Below the pieces are notes generated by a model. The model ran no database searches. It was not told the DNA's origin and saw only the letters and a list, made by a program, of their open reading frames with translations. A stretch of DNA of 64,000 bases from Pocillopora verrucosa (lineage: Eukaryota > Cnidaria > Anthozoa > Scleractinia > Pocilloporidae), in NCBI RefSeq assembly GCF_036669915.1, contig NC_089314.1, forward strand, positions 10,831,665 through 10,895,664, read 5' to 3'. Below are positions 35,102-47,409 of this stretch, piece by piece (positions within the stretch are counted from its first letter, which is position 1; each line of letters begins with the position of its first letter). Both the position numbers and the translations under genes were made by a program.

Positions 35102-35149
35102 AGGGGGAGGGGGAGGGGGAGGGGGAGGGGGAGGGGGAGGGGGAGGGGT
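35102..35149. repeat. (GAGGGG)n tract, unit 2
   Basis: About eight GAGGGG units lie directly upstream of the BTB relic. The same site has about four interrupted units in unit 3 (42704-42732) and only about two to three irregular ones in unit 1 (27729-27748). Confidence 0.85.
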
Positions 35150-36068
35150 TGAATTTTACAAGGGAGATATTAGGTATTTTCAAATGGTGAAATTAAGTTA
35201 AAATTTTGAACGAGCAATGTCTCTTTTTTCGAAAAAAGGAAAAAGATCTGCTTTTTGCTTTGGAAATTCTCAACATGTAGGGCTGGGCAAACAAAACAGA
35301 TGATTGTAACACACTGAGAGAGTTTTCAGTTTTTCAGATTTTTTTTAGAACAATTATGGCTAAGAGAACTCCTGGAAAATCAATAAGATCAAATCGCCGT
35401 TTACGTGAATCGACTCCTCTGAAGCGCGAGCTCGCTCTTCTATGTGTTCCTCTTTCGTTGTTAATCATTCATTGTTAACAGTGAAAAATAAACCTTTCAT
35501 CGATAAACTCAACAACTTTAATAGGCAATTAGTAAATATTACAAGGTACATTGAAATCGATCAGAGAGTTAAAGTATCATACTCATAAGCCTTTGCAAAA
35601 CTGAGATCACTTTAAGCTTTGATCCCTTCGCCTTTGCCAGTTTTCAATTTGCATACTTCGTACGCGTTTAAGAAAATTATCTAAGAAAGTCGAGATACTT
35701 TTTTCTACAGCACTACGAGGAGCCATACTCATAACATACAGCTTTTATTTCATGACTCCTCCTCACTTCTCTCAATGCTGTCCAAAAATTTTCACTCAAT
35801 TCATGTATCGTATTGAAAGCCAAATTATGTTTTCATGTACCATACTCTCAGTTAATATGGTACACAAACTACCCAATAAACTATTTTTATTGTAAACCTA
35901 TTAACACTCCTTTGAAACAACAGTGAATTTTAATGGTGAGTATTGAGTACCATAACATTTCAGTAAACTACACTGAAACAAGTATCTAGATCTCTTTCTT
36001 TATCATTCCGTACATTAACTGATTTTTACATGCGTGAAATTTTTACCTTAAATTTGTCGCTGCTTTCT

Positions 36069-38685
36069 TTATCTTAAGTTTTCTCTCTTGACAGGCAAAT
36101 AACACAAGACTGCGTTTTTACTTACTTTTGCTAAGTTTTCCCATTCACCTAAGTAGACAGGATAATTTTCCTCCGGAGGAATTCTAATACCACTGTCAAT
36201 TGGAAAATTGTTAATTAAAAAAAACACCCTCCTTTCAATTTCAAACGCACCTAAGTTGTTTTGCGGGATATGTTTCTGCTCCACAACAGACCAGGTGTCC
36301 TTACGTTCGTCATACAATTCCACAGGTGGAGGGACCCCTGGAAAATTTCTGCTTGAATTGGAACCCCCTGCCACACATAGTCTGTTATTGACTACCAAAA
36401 TACTAGACCCAAAACGAGGATGGCAGGTCGAAGCTTTACGTTCCCATTCATTTTTCTCTGGGTCAAAACAATGAACTACCGCTGGTTTGTCGACATTCTC
36501 ACGATCTTTACAACCATGAATTATATATATTTTACAATTCATGACTGTCGCCGCAACGGAATGGAAAGATCCTTCATGCTGGGGAAAATTCAACTTTTCC
36601 CCAGCTTGCCAAACGTTATTGCTCAAATCGTACCTTTGGGGAGGTTTTGATTGAGTAATGACATACAAATACCCACCGACTGAGCATGAGCAGATTCTAG
36701 GTGGGCCGCACGATTCGTCTTTGTATTCCCATATGTTCAACTTTGGAAGTTTCTCCCACGTGTTATTTAATACGTGATAACGGTATACAAAATATTCAAT
36801 GGACCTCCATACTACATACAGGTAATTTCCAATTAATTCTGCAGAATAATATACCTCAGTTATTTCACCCAGTTGAGCAACCGATGCCAAAGGCTTCCAC
36901 AATTTGGTGTCAACATCAAAATATTGAGCCAAAGCATCGGACTGATGACAAGGGAAAGTCAAGCATTCGGAGCTCAAGCTTGCCCATCGATTCATTTCCA
37001 ATGTTTCCCTCCTTGAATCTTTATTAGGACGGATGGCCATAAGAACCTGAAATTAAAACAAAAAAAAAAAACTCGGAATGAAAATGACCTCGTTGAGGCA
37101 CGCAAGTGATACCGAAATCATTATGCTGGACGAAACTTTGGTTAAAGCTGGGAACAAAATGATATGATTGTTAAACTTTCAATGTTCCATTGCAAAAGAT
37201 CGCTCCATGATCGGTTAACTTCGAATCCATAGTTATTTATTAAAGTAATCCTAGTCGGTAACGTCTAGAGTTTGACCCCAACGGTTTTTCTATGAAGAAA
37301 ACGTACGGATGCACGTAATATTTATTCATCGCAGACCACTATGTTAGCGGCGAGGCACATGAAAATACATGCACAAGAAGAAAGGCTGTTCATTGCAAAC
37401 CTTAAAAGCCCTGTCATTGTTAAGAATCATCGTCAAATGGATAAATTTAGTTGTAATATTTGCAATGGAGAAAGTGTGCTACGAATTTAAATGAGAAATT
37501 TTTCGTCTCCATCCACAGGACTTACGTGGTAGACAGAGCGACTTAATTGCATTACCCGATCGCCGGTTTAAAGAGAGTGTAACTCAAAGAACCGATTAAA
37601 ACTCTGAATAAGGTAACCTAACAATTTCTGCTGGAAAGGGAAGATCTTTTGTACATCACATTAACGCTCACGGCCGAGAAGATTTCACATTTTCTTCACC
37701 GACACAATCGGAAATATTTGGAAACAATAATGAGACTAAGTCAGAATGTCAAGAGAGTCTATGAAACCGGGCTCTCCTTAGTCGAGTGAACGGGGTATGC
37801 CATGAAAAATAAATGTAATTTTTACATAAACAGAAAAATATAAGATGACTTGAATTAAATTTTTACCGGACGCATTGATCTTGGTTTCATTTTCTCTGCA
37901 GCAAATTCGTGTGAAGGTATACAGTGACGCATCATGGATTGTTGCAGATGAATGTTCACCTCGGGAACTCGCTGCATTTCTTCTGTTTTCAACTCTCCAA
38001 TCACAATCTTCACGTCTACTAGCCCCAGACGAACAGCTCCGATAACTTTTCCAGCAACTGGCATCCTCTCCTCCCCTTTATATTTGATCCACTTGATCAC
38101 TGATTTGAAGACGAAAGCTTCAGAGGGTGAATTGAGGTCATCTCGACTAAGAAGGTTTAATAGTTGATCTGCACTGATATGAGTAAGGAATTCTTTACTT
38201 TCGCAAACATCTTTGTAAATGGATGCCATCTTGGCCTCTGCGGCCTCTTTCAGATCTCTCAGACCGAGTCTTTCGGCGACTGCACACAGCACGGAGTAGT
38301 TCTTCAGGTCAATTCCGTTTTCTATGAATTCCTTCTTTACGAAATCACAACAAAATTGAACAACACTCGCGATTTGAAGCTGACTAGCTGTGAAAAGAAC
38401 CTCAAATACGTTTTTCTGGTTGACGTGAAGGTCACCACTGTAGATGGAGTCCATAACGATCTTGAATATCTTCGGTGAAATGCTTTTATCTTTCAGTTCG
38501 ATCAGTTCCTGGTTCGCTTCTTTCCCATCAGTAAATATGGCGCGGAAATAATCGCTATACGACGCAAGAACAACTCGGTGAGCTGGGAAAAGTGTATCAC
38601 CCACTTTTAAACGTACGTCGATAAATTCACCTTCTCTACGGAACTCGGAACACTTAGAGAGAAGAACTCTAGAATGGGCCACCAT
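36069..38685 (-). CDS. KLHL-like BTB-BACK-Kelch protein, array copy 2
   Basis: Exons 38685-37867 (BTB-BACK, 273 codons) and 37046-36069 (Kelch), phase 0, 598 residues. The first exon begins MVAHSRVLLSKCSEFRREGE and ends KMKPRSMRP; the second opens VLMAIRPNKDSRRE. Compared with copy 1, the linker before DALAQYFDVDTKLW is shorter and the loop in YLYVVWRSIEYFVYRYH is cut down. The propeller otherwise keeps QRYDLSNNVWQAGEKL, HCFDPEKNEWERKAS and VELYDERKDTWSVVEQ. A Cullin-3 adaptor role is inferred from the family. It is the closest relative of copy 3. Confidence 0.9.
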
Positions 38686-38985
38686 CTTTATGCTGTTTCA
38701 ATTAGCGGAGATCTACGGCTTGTAGAAACTTCGAAGGAAACAAGAATGTCTTTGTTCGTGGATCGCGTGACCTCCCACTGAAAACTATACTAATTTCCAC
38801 TTGTATTGGTTTCTTAGTTACTGGTGGCATACGCCCAGTGATGCAAAGATTAACTTGCAAAGATATCGATAGCAGGGTCTCTGTTTGAGCTTAAGCCCGA
38901 CGATAATCTTCTTGCAATTACAATGGCAAATAACAATGGTATATCTGAAGAGGGCCGAGGTGTTAAATAAATTGAAATTTATAAT

Positions 38986-39127
38986 GGTAATAGGACCGAG
39001 AGGAGTCCAATTCTGTCTGTAATCATACAAGTGATTAACAAAATTGGACGACCGCGAAACCGGAGTCCGATTTGTCAATCACGCGTATGATTACAGACAG
39101 AACTGGACGACAAGAAGTCCTGTTACC
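38986..39127. repeat. Foldback element upstream of KLHL copy 2
   Basis: Same GGTAATAGGAC...GTCCTGTTACC hairpin as at 31628, about 300 bases upstream of the start codon. A few bases are missing in the loop relative to copy 1. Confidence 0.75.
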
Positions 39128-39588
39128 AATTAATCATAACCATTTCAATTTCCGAGAAAAGAAATACACCTAAAACAAATATCTCCAGTGGAGACGATGT
39201 CTTTAGTTAAAAAGAGACAGTCAAAGACTGCATGTGGCTACTGGTATGGCACAGTTTTTATTGCATTTAAAAGAACTTGAAAATGTATAATGACCCTAGA
39301 AGGTCGTGTTGCAGAATATTTGTCTCAACAGAAAGCCTGACGCTTCCAAAAATTTAATGAGTATCCTGTTCCACAAAAGAAGAAGATTACCACAGATGTC
39401 TCTATTTTTTCCGAGGGTTTCAATAACATAAACTGAAATCAGATTTCTCACTGACCGGTTAAGCCAACTTTGAACAATTCGGCGCGGAAGTTTAATATTA
39501 AACTAACTTAAAGTAGTACTTATTTTCCAACTGACAGAATTAACGTCAGTAAATTTGATTCAGCATCTCCTGTTAAACTCTCGTTCCT

Positions 39589-39660
39589 CACAGGTAGGTA
39601 GCACAAAATGCGTCAATGTTAACCTTTCTAAGAGTTCTCCCAGTCATCTAAAGGCACAGG
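39589..39660 (-). pseudogene. Relic of a Kelch-exon C-terminus (unit 2/3 junction)
   Basis: Same decayed KLHL ending as at 32236-32309, with one more base lost in the stretch GCACAAAATGCG. Confidence 0.6.
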
Positions 39661-39743
39661 AAAACACTAAAAATTGAGTTTTCTCCCTATCGATTGATAT
39701 TTTGGCACAAATGGCTCCCCATACTTTGTGACTTTTGCACTTA

Positions 39744-39879
39744 TTGACTAAGTTTGGTCGGGCCGGTCCGGAAAATGTTTGGCTTAATGTCATGGCGTAC
39801 AGACCTCGCTGCGCTCGGTCTATAGGCCATGACAGAGAGCCAAATATTTTTCCCGTCCGGCCCGACCAAACTTAGTCAA
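39744..39879. repeat. 136-bp foldback hairpin, start of unit 3
   Basis: Same length and arms as at 32432; one visible difference in the inner arm (GCGTACAGACC for GCGTATAGACC). Confidence 0.85.
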
Positions 39880-40596
39880 TGAGTATTTTATCATATGACC
39901 ACTAATTGTTTAAATTTCGAAAATTTTGTTTCAAACTAAATATGACGCGATAGAAGGGCGCTCGCGGGACAATAAAAAAGATTCTACAATAAAAAGTTTT
40001 CCTTTGCTTTTTTCGAGTCAGAACAGTAAAACCACAACTCATCGAAAAACCGCGACTTTTTTCACTCTTTTCTTCTTTTTCTATAAGTTTTTGCAGCAAA
40101 GCTGCGTGAATGCAGGGCCGGACGGCTTTTTTAAGACCGGCTCACGTCAACCCGGCCCTACACACGTCAGCGTTCACTGTGGTTTTTTTTTTTTTTTGGG
40201 GGGGGGGGGTAGGGATATTACGCGTGCGGGGCTTTACAGGTCTTATGATGACTATTATGCACAAGCAAAGTTGTGAAGAATTCGTCAATGTCTTCAACAG
40301 TAGTATTCTCTACTGACTGACAGCAGACTCTAAAAGAATGGAATATTCGGTAAACGTAACAAATGACATATTCTACTACCTATGAATACTTCTTTTCAAA
40401 ATTCCTGTTAGCTGCATCTGTCACAAATTGTTATACCAGCTCACTATGAACTATTACTTTTTCTCAATCAGCTTTAGCTTCGTCCTCTTTTTTAGGTTTT
40501 TCTCACCAGATCTGCGAGCTTTGCAGGGTTATTAGTTTCCCACCCGGGCGGTGGTAACATATCGAAATTAAATTGTTTTTTCCAATGGTATTTTAG

Positions 40597-40704
40597 CCCA
40601 AAAAGGTTATGTAGACGTGGCACGAGTTTTGCTGGAAACTGGCGCAGATGTGAACTTTCAAAGCAGCAGTGGAAAAACAGCCTTGATGATGGCTTGCTTC
40701 TCAG
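40597..40704 (+). pseudogene. Stray copy of FANK1 exon 4 (unit 3)
   Basis: 108 bases with splice sites and open frame, as in unit 2. No other FANK1 exon is present in the unit. Confidence 0.85.
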
Positions 40705-41687
40705 GTTTATAACTTGTGATATTATATATCTTTAGTAAGTTGATACGTGCTCTATGATTAGTCAACTTAGCTGGCCTTACTTCATTGTATAGCCTGCTAA
40801 AATTCAAAATTCTGTTTGAATTGAGATCTTGCCCCTCTATCGGATTCTAAAGATGTAATAATATCTTATTAGCTTCATTTTATCGGTCCGTACTGTAAAT
40901 TATGAAACCTAGTTTTTTCCCCGCGAATTTATTACCCGAGGGCCATGCGCTTGGGGAATAATCCCGAGCGGTAAAAAGCTCGGTCCGTGACTTACAGTAC
41001 GGGCGTCTCACTTGGTTAGTAAGACGCATTTATCTTTCGCCAAAGGTCCAATCTTTGTAAATGACAATTTTAAACTTGACGGAAAATGTTTCCGCTGACA
41101 TACTTTGTCAAAAAATTTGTCATCTCCCAATCTTGTGTGATCTGTAATTATATCTCTTGGCTCTGATGATCGCTATGTTCGAGCGGTTTTTAGTTGAATT
41201 GTTGCTCCAAGGCTTTCACACGAAATGGGGTTCTTCTGTTAATTCGGGGAGTAGTGTGCCGCCCGCGTCTCCAAATCCTAACCTCACCTATTCAGGAGGC
41301 AAATGCGTTGATATGATCTCGTGACTCCCGTGAAAAACGTATCCGAATTAAAATCATAATGGCCAAAATCTATACGTTTAAGCTTATAAAGCTGCTTTTA
41401 AATAACTTGAAAGTTTTGGACTACAGTACAGTTTGTTTTGACCAGTCGCATATTGGCAAATATTGATCGAGTTGTCAGGGCAAGACTTTACAGAAATTGT
41501 CCGGAAGGGAAAAGACAAAGTTTGAGTTCTGTAGGGTTCGAGTTATCGAGAGTAAAATTAGACTAATTGTGTAATGAAAACGCAGAAGATATCGATTGTG
41601 GCTCGAGTTCACGTGATGTGCGAGTCAGCTATGGTTTAAACCTTTGAACCCTAAGAGTGACTGGCATCTAATTTCTCCTTACAACCA
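40705..41687. other. Non-coding part of unit 3 after the FANK1 exon copy
   Basis: Equivalent of 33387-34372; nothing coding was recognised. One small deletion (GAGTTATCGAGAG for GAGTTATACGTTCGAGAG) distinguishes it from unit 2. Confidence 0.55.
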
Positions 41688-41905
41688 TTCTATTGTTCCA
41701 AAATGTGATGAAGTTAATTTCACAGTTTTAAAGTTTGTACAGAAAATTGAGTCAAATACTTGTTAATATATTTCATCTTAAATTTATTTAATTCCTGTGA
41801 TGAAAGCGAACTTCGTCAAAGCTTTCAGTGGTAGAGGCAAATATGCTACTCCGTAATTTGCTGAATTTCAGACAGAAATAAAAAGTTTTAATTAATCAAG
41901 AATAA
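41688..41905 (+). repeat. Copy of FANK1 3'-region (unit 3)
   Basis: Begins CCATTCTATTGTTCCAAAAT and includes the CAGACAGAAATAAAAAG context; matches 34373-34590 closely. Confidence 0.75.
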
Positions 41906-42383
41906 AATCATTTTTTGTATTACTCATCTTGGCTGGCAATTCCCCACAATTCAGCCACGAGCTCGCATTCCAGGTACTTGTGAACACTGATTAGAGATCA
42001 GCGGAGGGAAATGAGAGGGAGAGGTGTGGCGGAACTGGGGGAGGGGGGGGGGGAGAAGGGGGACCTTATCATTAGCTTCCCTTTCGGTTTGAGTCTCTTT
42101 CTTCCTGTGGAATCCTCCTGTTGCCATCCGGTTAAGAAATTTAACCAAAAAAAGGGAGGATGCCTCGTTTGGAAAAAACAGGCCAACAATTTCAACACAT
42201 CTCTGCGGACTGATACTTCCAAACATTTCATGTTTGCATAAACCGACCTGATAATACTGAGTGACCTCTTAACACAATGCCACTTAGTGCAGATTCGATC
42301 ATGCACTAAAACAGTGTGTTAACGTAGCCAAAAAATGTGATTTTAACTCATTTATTCCTGCAGAGATTATAAAATTGTCGAGC

Positions 42384-42629
42384 TCAAAATTCTAAGATGA
42401 TCTTTAAAGCATTTGACGTGATGCTTTCGTCTTTCAATTCGATTATTTCCTGGTTGAACTCCTTCACTCCATTTGTAAACATGGAGTAGAAATAATCACT
42501 GCTCGCAGCCAGCACTGTACAATGAACTGGAAAGACGTCTTCGTCGACTTTTAATAGAACGTCGATGAATTGACCTTCATCTCTGAATTGAGCGCGTTTG
42601 CAATGGAGAATCTCAGATAATGCAGCCAT
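42384..42629 (-). pseudogene. Truncated BTB domain (unit 3)
   Basis: An 81-residue ATG-led frame, [20 protein letters not shown] onwards, ending NALKIILEF then stop. It aligns to the first half of the BTB domain of the intact KLHL genes and to the unit 1 relic. It ends at the same place as the unit 1 relic, so the truncation is inherited. Confidence 0.7.
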
Positions 42630-42703
42630 TTCGACCGATGCGAATGACGATATATTGCGTGATCAAATATCTACAACGGTCACGCAAACACCTTCAAGTT
42701 ACG

Positions 42704-42732
42704 AGGGGGAGGGGGAGGGGGACGGGGAGGGG
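42704..42732. repeat. (GAGGGG)n tract, unit 3
   Basis: About four units with a GACGGG interruption. It is the shorter allele-like version of the 35102-35149 tract. Confidence 0.8.
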
Positions 42733-43649
42733 TTGAATTTACAAGGGAGATATTCGGTATTTTCAAATGGTGAAGTTAAGTTAAAATTTTGAACGAGCAA
42801 TGTCTCTTTTTTCGAAAAAAGGAAAAAGATCTGCTTTTTGCTTTGGAAATTCTCAACATGTAGGACTGGGCAAACAAAACAGATGATTGTAACACACTGA
42901 GAGAGTTTTCAGTTTTTCAGATTTTTTTTAGAGCAATTATGGCTAAGAGAACTCCTGGAAAATCAATAAGATCAAATCGCCGTTTACGTGAATCGACTCC
43001 TCTGAAGCGCGAGCTCGCTCTTCTATGTGTTCCTCTTTCATTGTTAATCATTCATTGTTAACACCTATTTAGTGAAAAATAAACCTTTCATCGATAAACT
43101 CAACAACTTTATTAGGCGATTAGTAAATATTACAAGGTACAATGGAATCGATCAGAGAGTTAAAGTATCATACTCATAAGCCTTTGCAAAACTGAGATCA
43201 CTTTAAGTTTTGATCCCTTCGCCTTTGCCAGTTTTCAATTTGCATACTTCGTACGCGTTTAAGAAAATTATCTAAGAAAGTCGAGATACTTTTTTCTACA
43301 GCACTACGAGGAGCCATACTCATAACCAACAGCTTTTATTTCATGACTCCTCCTCACTTCTCTCAATGCTGTCCAAAAATTTTCACTCAATTCATTGAAA
43401 GCCAAATTATGTTGTCATGTGCCGTACTTTTAGCTAATATGTAACACAAACTACACAATAAACTATTTTATCGTACACATATTAACACTCCTTTGAAACA
43501 ACAGTGAATTTTAATGGTGAGTATTGAGTACCGTAACATTTCAGTAAACTACACTGAAACAAGTATCTAGATCTCTTTCTTTATCATTCCGTACATTAAC
43601 TGATTTTTACATGCGTGAAATTTTTACCTTAAATTTGTCGCTGCTTTCT

Positions 43650-46297
43650 TTATCTTAAGTTTTCTCTCTTGACAGGCAAATAACACAAGACTGCGTTTTT
43701 ACTTACTTTTGCTAAGTTTTCCCATTCACCTAAGTGGAAAGGATAATTTTCCTCCGGAGGAATTCTAATACCACTGTCAATTGGAAAATTGTTAATTAAA
43801 AAAAACACCCTCCTTTCAATTTCAAACGCACCTAAGTTGTTTTGCGGGATATGTTTCTGCTCCACAACAAACCAGGTGTCCTTACGTTTGTCATACAGTT
43901 CCACAGGTGGATACCACCCTGGAAAATTTCTGCTTGAATTGGAACCTCCTGCCACACATAGTCTGTTATTGACTACCAAAATACTAGACCCAAAATGAGG
44001 ATGGCAGGTCGAAGCTTTACGTTCCCATTCATTTTTCTCTGGGTCAAAACAATGAACTACCGCTGGTTTGTCGACATAGTCACTTTCTTTACAACCATGA
44101 ATTACATATATTTTACAATTCATGACTGTCGCCGCAACGGAATGGAAAAATCCTTCATGCTGGGGAAAATTCAACTTTTCCCCAGCTTGCCAAACGTTAC
44201 TGCTCAAATCGTACCTTTGGGGAGGATTTGATTGACTAATGACATACAAATACCCACCGACTGAGCATGAGCAGATTCTAGGCGGGCCGCACGATTCGTC
44301 TTTGTATTCCAATATGTTCAACTTTGGAAGTTTCTCCCACGTGTTATTTAATACGTGATAACGGTATACAAAATATTCCATTATTATGGACCTCCATACT
44401 ACATACAGGTAATTTCCAATTAATTCTGCAGAATAATATACCTCAGTTATTTCACCCAGTTGAGCAACCGATGCCAAAGGCTTCCACAATTTGGTGTCAA
44501 CATCAAAATATTGAGCCAAAGCATCGGACTGATGACAAGGGAAAGTCAAGCATTCGGAGCTCAAGCTTACCGCTCTTACCGGTATATTGCCCCTGACCCA
44601 TCGATTCATTTCCAATGTTTCGCTCCTTGAATCTTTAGTAGGACGGATGGCCATAAGAACCTGAAATTAAAAAAAAAAAAAAACTCGGAATGAAAATGAC
44701 CTCGTTGAGGCACGCAAGTGATACCGAAATCATTATGCTGGACGAAGCTTTGGTTAAAGCTGGGAACAAAATGATATGATTGTTAAACTTTCAATGTTAC
44801 ATTGCAAAAGATCGCTCCATGATCGGTTAACTTGGAATCCATAATTATTTTTTAAAGTAATCCTAGTTGGTAACGTCTAGAGTTTGACCCCAACGGTTTT
44901 TCTTTGAAGAAAATGTACGGATGCACGTAATATTTATTCATCGCAGACCACTATGGTAGCGGCGAGGCACATGAAAATACATGCACAAGAGGAAAGGCCG
45001 TTCATTGCAAACCTTAAAAGCCCTGTCATTGTTAAGAATCATCGTCAAATGGATAAATTTAGTTGTAATATTTGCAATGGAGAAAGTGTGCTACGAATTT
45101 AAATGAGAAATTTGTCGTCTCCATCCACAGGACTTACGTGGTAAGCAGAGCGACTTAACTGCATTACCCGATCGCCGGTTTAAAGAGAGTGTAACTCAAA
45201 GAACCGATTAAAACTTTGAATAAGGTAACCTAACAATTTCTCCTGGAAAGGGAAGATCTTTTGTACATCACATTAACGCTCACGGCCGAGAAGATTTCAC
45301 ATTTTCTTCACCGACACAATCGGAAATATTTGGAAACAATAATGAGACTAAGTCAGAATGTCAAGAGAGTCTATGAAACCGGGCTCTCCTTAGTCGAGTG
45401 AACGGGGTATGCCATGAAAAATAAATGTAATTTTTACATAAACAGAAAAATGTAAGATGACTTGAATTAAATTTTTACTGGACGCATTGATCTTGGTTTC
45501 ATTTTCTCTGCAGCAAATTCGTGTGAAGGTATACAGTGACGCATCATGGATTGTTGCAGATGAATGTTCACCTCGGGAACTCGCTGCATTTCTTCTGTTT
45601 TTAACTCTTCAATCACAATCTTCACGTCTACCAGCCCCAGACGAACAGCTCCGATAACTTTTCCAGCAACTAGCATCCTCTCTTCCCCTTTATATTTGAT
45701 CCACTTCATCACTGATTTGAAGACGAAAGCTTCAGAGGGTGAATTGAAGTCATCTCGACTAAGAAGGTTTAATAGTTGATCTGCACTGATATGAGTAAGG
45801 AATTCTTTACTTTCGCAAACATCTTTGTAAATGGATGCCATCTTGGCCTCTGCGGCCTCTTTCAGATCTCTCAGACCGAGTCTTTCGGCGACTGCACACA
45901 GCACGGAGTAGTTCTGCAGGTCAATTCCGTTTTCTATGAATTCCTTCTTTACAAAATCATAACAAAGTTGAACAACACTCGCGATTTGAAGCTGACTAGC
46001 TGTGAGAAGAACCTCAAATACGTTTTTCTGGTTGACGTGAAGGTCACCACTGTAGATGGAGTCCATAACGATCTTGAATATCTCAGGTGAAATCCTTTTT
46101 TCGTTCAGTTCGATCAGTTCATGGTTCGCTTCTTTCCCATCAGTAAATATGGCGCGGAAATAATCGTTATACGACGCAAGAACAACTCGGTGAGCTGGGA
46201 AAAGTGTATCACCCACTTTTAAACGTACGTCGATAAATTCACCTTCTCTACGGAACTCGGAACACTTAGAGAGAAGAATTCTAGAATGGGCCACCAT
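43650..46297 (-). CDS. KLHL-like BTB-BACK-Kelch protein, array copy 3
   Basis: Exons 46297-45479 (BTB-BACK, 273 codons) and 44660-43650 (Kelch), phase 0, 609 residues. It begins MVAHSRILLSKCSEFRREGE. The linker before DALAQYF is 9 residues longer than in copy 2, with VRGNIPVRAV added, and the loop in YLYVVWRSIIMEYFVYRYH has two extra residues. The BTB segment NEKRISPEIFKIV differs from copy 2 (KDKSISPKIFKIV) and looks more like copy 1 (EERISPEIFKI), a mosaic pattern. The frame is intact. Cullin-3 adaptor role inferred from the family. Confidence 0.9.
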
Positions 46298-46597
46298 CTT
46301 TATGCTGTTTCAATTAGCGGAGATCTACGGCTTGTAGAAACTTCGAAGGAAACAAGAATGTCTTTGTTCGTGGATCGCGTGACCTCCCACTGAAAACTAT
46401 ACTAATTTCCACTTGTATTGGTTGCTTAGTTACTGGTGGCATACGCCCAGTGATGCAAATATTAACTTGCAAAGATATCGATAGCAGGGTCTCTATTTGA
46501 GCTTGAGCCCGACGATAATCTTCTTGCAATTACAATGGCAAATAACAATGGTATATCTGAAGAGGGCCGAGGTGTTAAATAAATTGAAATTTATAAA

Positions 46598-46731
46598 GGT
46601 AATAGGACCGAGAGGAGTCCAATTCTGTCTGTAATCATACAAGTGATTAACAAAACCGCGAAACCGGAGTCCGATTTGTCAATCACGCGTATGATTACAG
46701 ACAGAACTGGACGACAAGAAGTCCTGTTACC
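46598..46731. repeat. Foldback element upstream of KLHL copy 3
   Basis: Same hairpin as at 31628, with a short deletion in the centre (GATTAACAAAACCGCGAAAC). Confidence 0.7.
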
Positions 46732-47130
46732 AATTAATCATAACCATTTCAATTTCCGAGAAAAGAAATACACCTAAAACAAATATCTCCAGTGGAGACG
46801 ATGTCTTTAGTTAAAAAGAGACAGTCAAAGACTGCATGTGGCTACTGGTATGGCACATTTTTTATTGCATTTAAAAGAACTTGAAAATGTATAATGACCC
46901 TTGAAGGTCGTGTTGCAGAATATTTGTCTCAACAGAAAGCCTGACGCTTCCAAAAATTTTAATGAGTACCCTGTTCCACAAAAGAAAGATGATTATCACA
47001 GATGTCTCTATTTTTTCCGAGGGTTTCAATGACATAAACTGAAATCAGATTTCTCACTGACCGGTTAAGCCAACTTTGAACAATTCGGCGCGGAAGTTTA
47101 ATATTAATAATTATTATAACTCTCGTTCCT

Positions 47131-47199
47131 CACAGGTAGGTAGCACAAAACTGCGTTAACCTTTCTAAGAGTTCTCCCATTCATCTAAAGGCACAGGAA
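47131..47199 (-). pseudogene. Relic of a Kelch-exon C-terminus (unit 3/4 junction)
   Basis: Decayed KLHL ending as at 32236, missing several bases in the middle (ACTGCGTTAACC). Confidence 0.55.
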
Positions 47200-47273
47200 A
47201 ACACTAAAAATTCCCCCTAGCGATTGATATTTTGGCACAAATGGCTCCCCATACTTTGTGACTTTTGCACTTA

Positions 47274-47409
47274 TTGACTAAGTTTGGTCGGGCCGGTCCG
47301 GAAAATGTTTGGCTTAATGTCATGGCGTATAGACCTCGCTGCGCTCGGTCTATAGGCCATGACAGAGAGCCAAATATTTTTCCCGTCCGGCCCGACCAAA
47401 CTTAGTCAA
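47274..47409. repeat. 136-bp foldback hairpin, start of unit 4
   Basis: Same arms as at 32432 with the same length. It is followed by the second hairpin and a G run of about 19 (47721-47740). Confidence 0.85.

Larger units (their letters stand above)
32432..39743. repeat. Tandem array unit 2
   Basis: About 7.3 kb from hairpin to hairpin. It contains FANK1 exon 4 copy (33279-33386), FANK1 3'-region copy (34373-34590), a shortened BTB relic, KLHL copy 2 and the Kelch-tail relic. It is very similar to unit 3 throughout, including intergenic sequence. Confidence 0.85.
39744..47273. repeat. Tandem array unit 3
   Basis: About 7.5 kb from hairpin to hairpin. Contents are as unit 2, but with the longer BTB relic (42384-42629). 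A direct count between units 2 and 3 over the BTB-BACK exon gives 21 differences in 819 bases. Confidence 0.85.

Noticed and set aside
23091-47409. A CRISPR array or prokaryotic defence island suggested by the regular repeats
   Set aside because: The repeats are kilobases apart, palindromic, and set among spliced animal genes; no cas-like genes are present.
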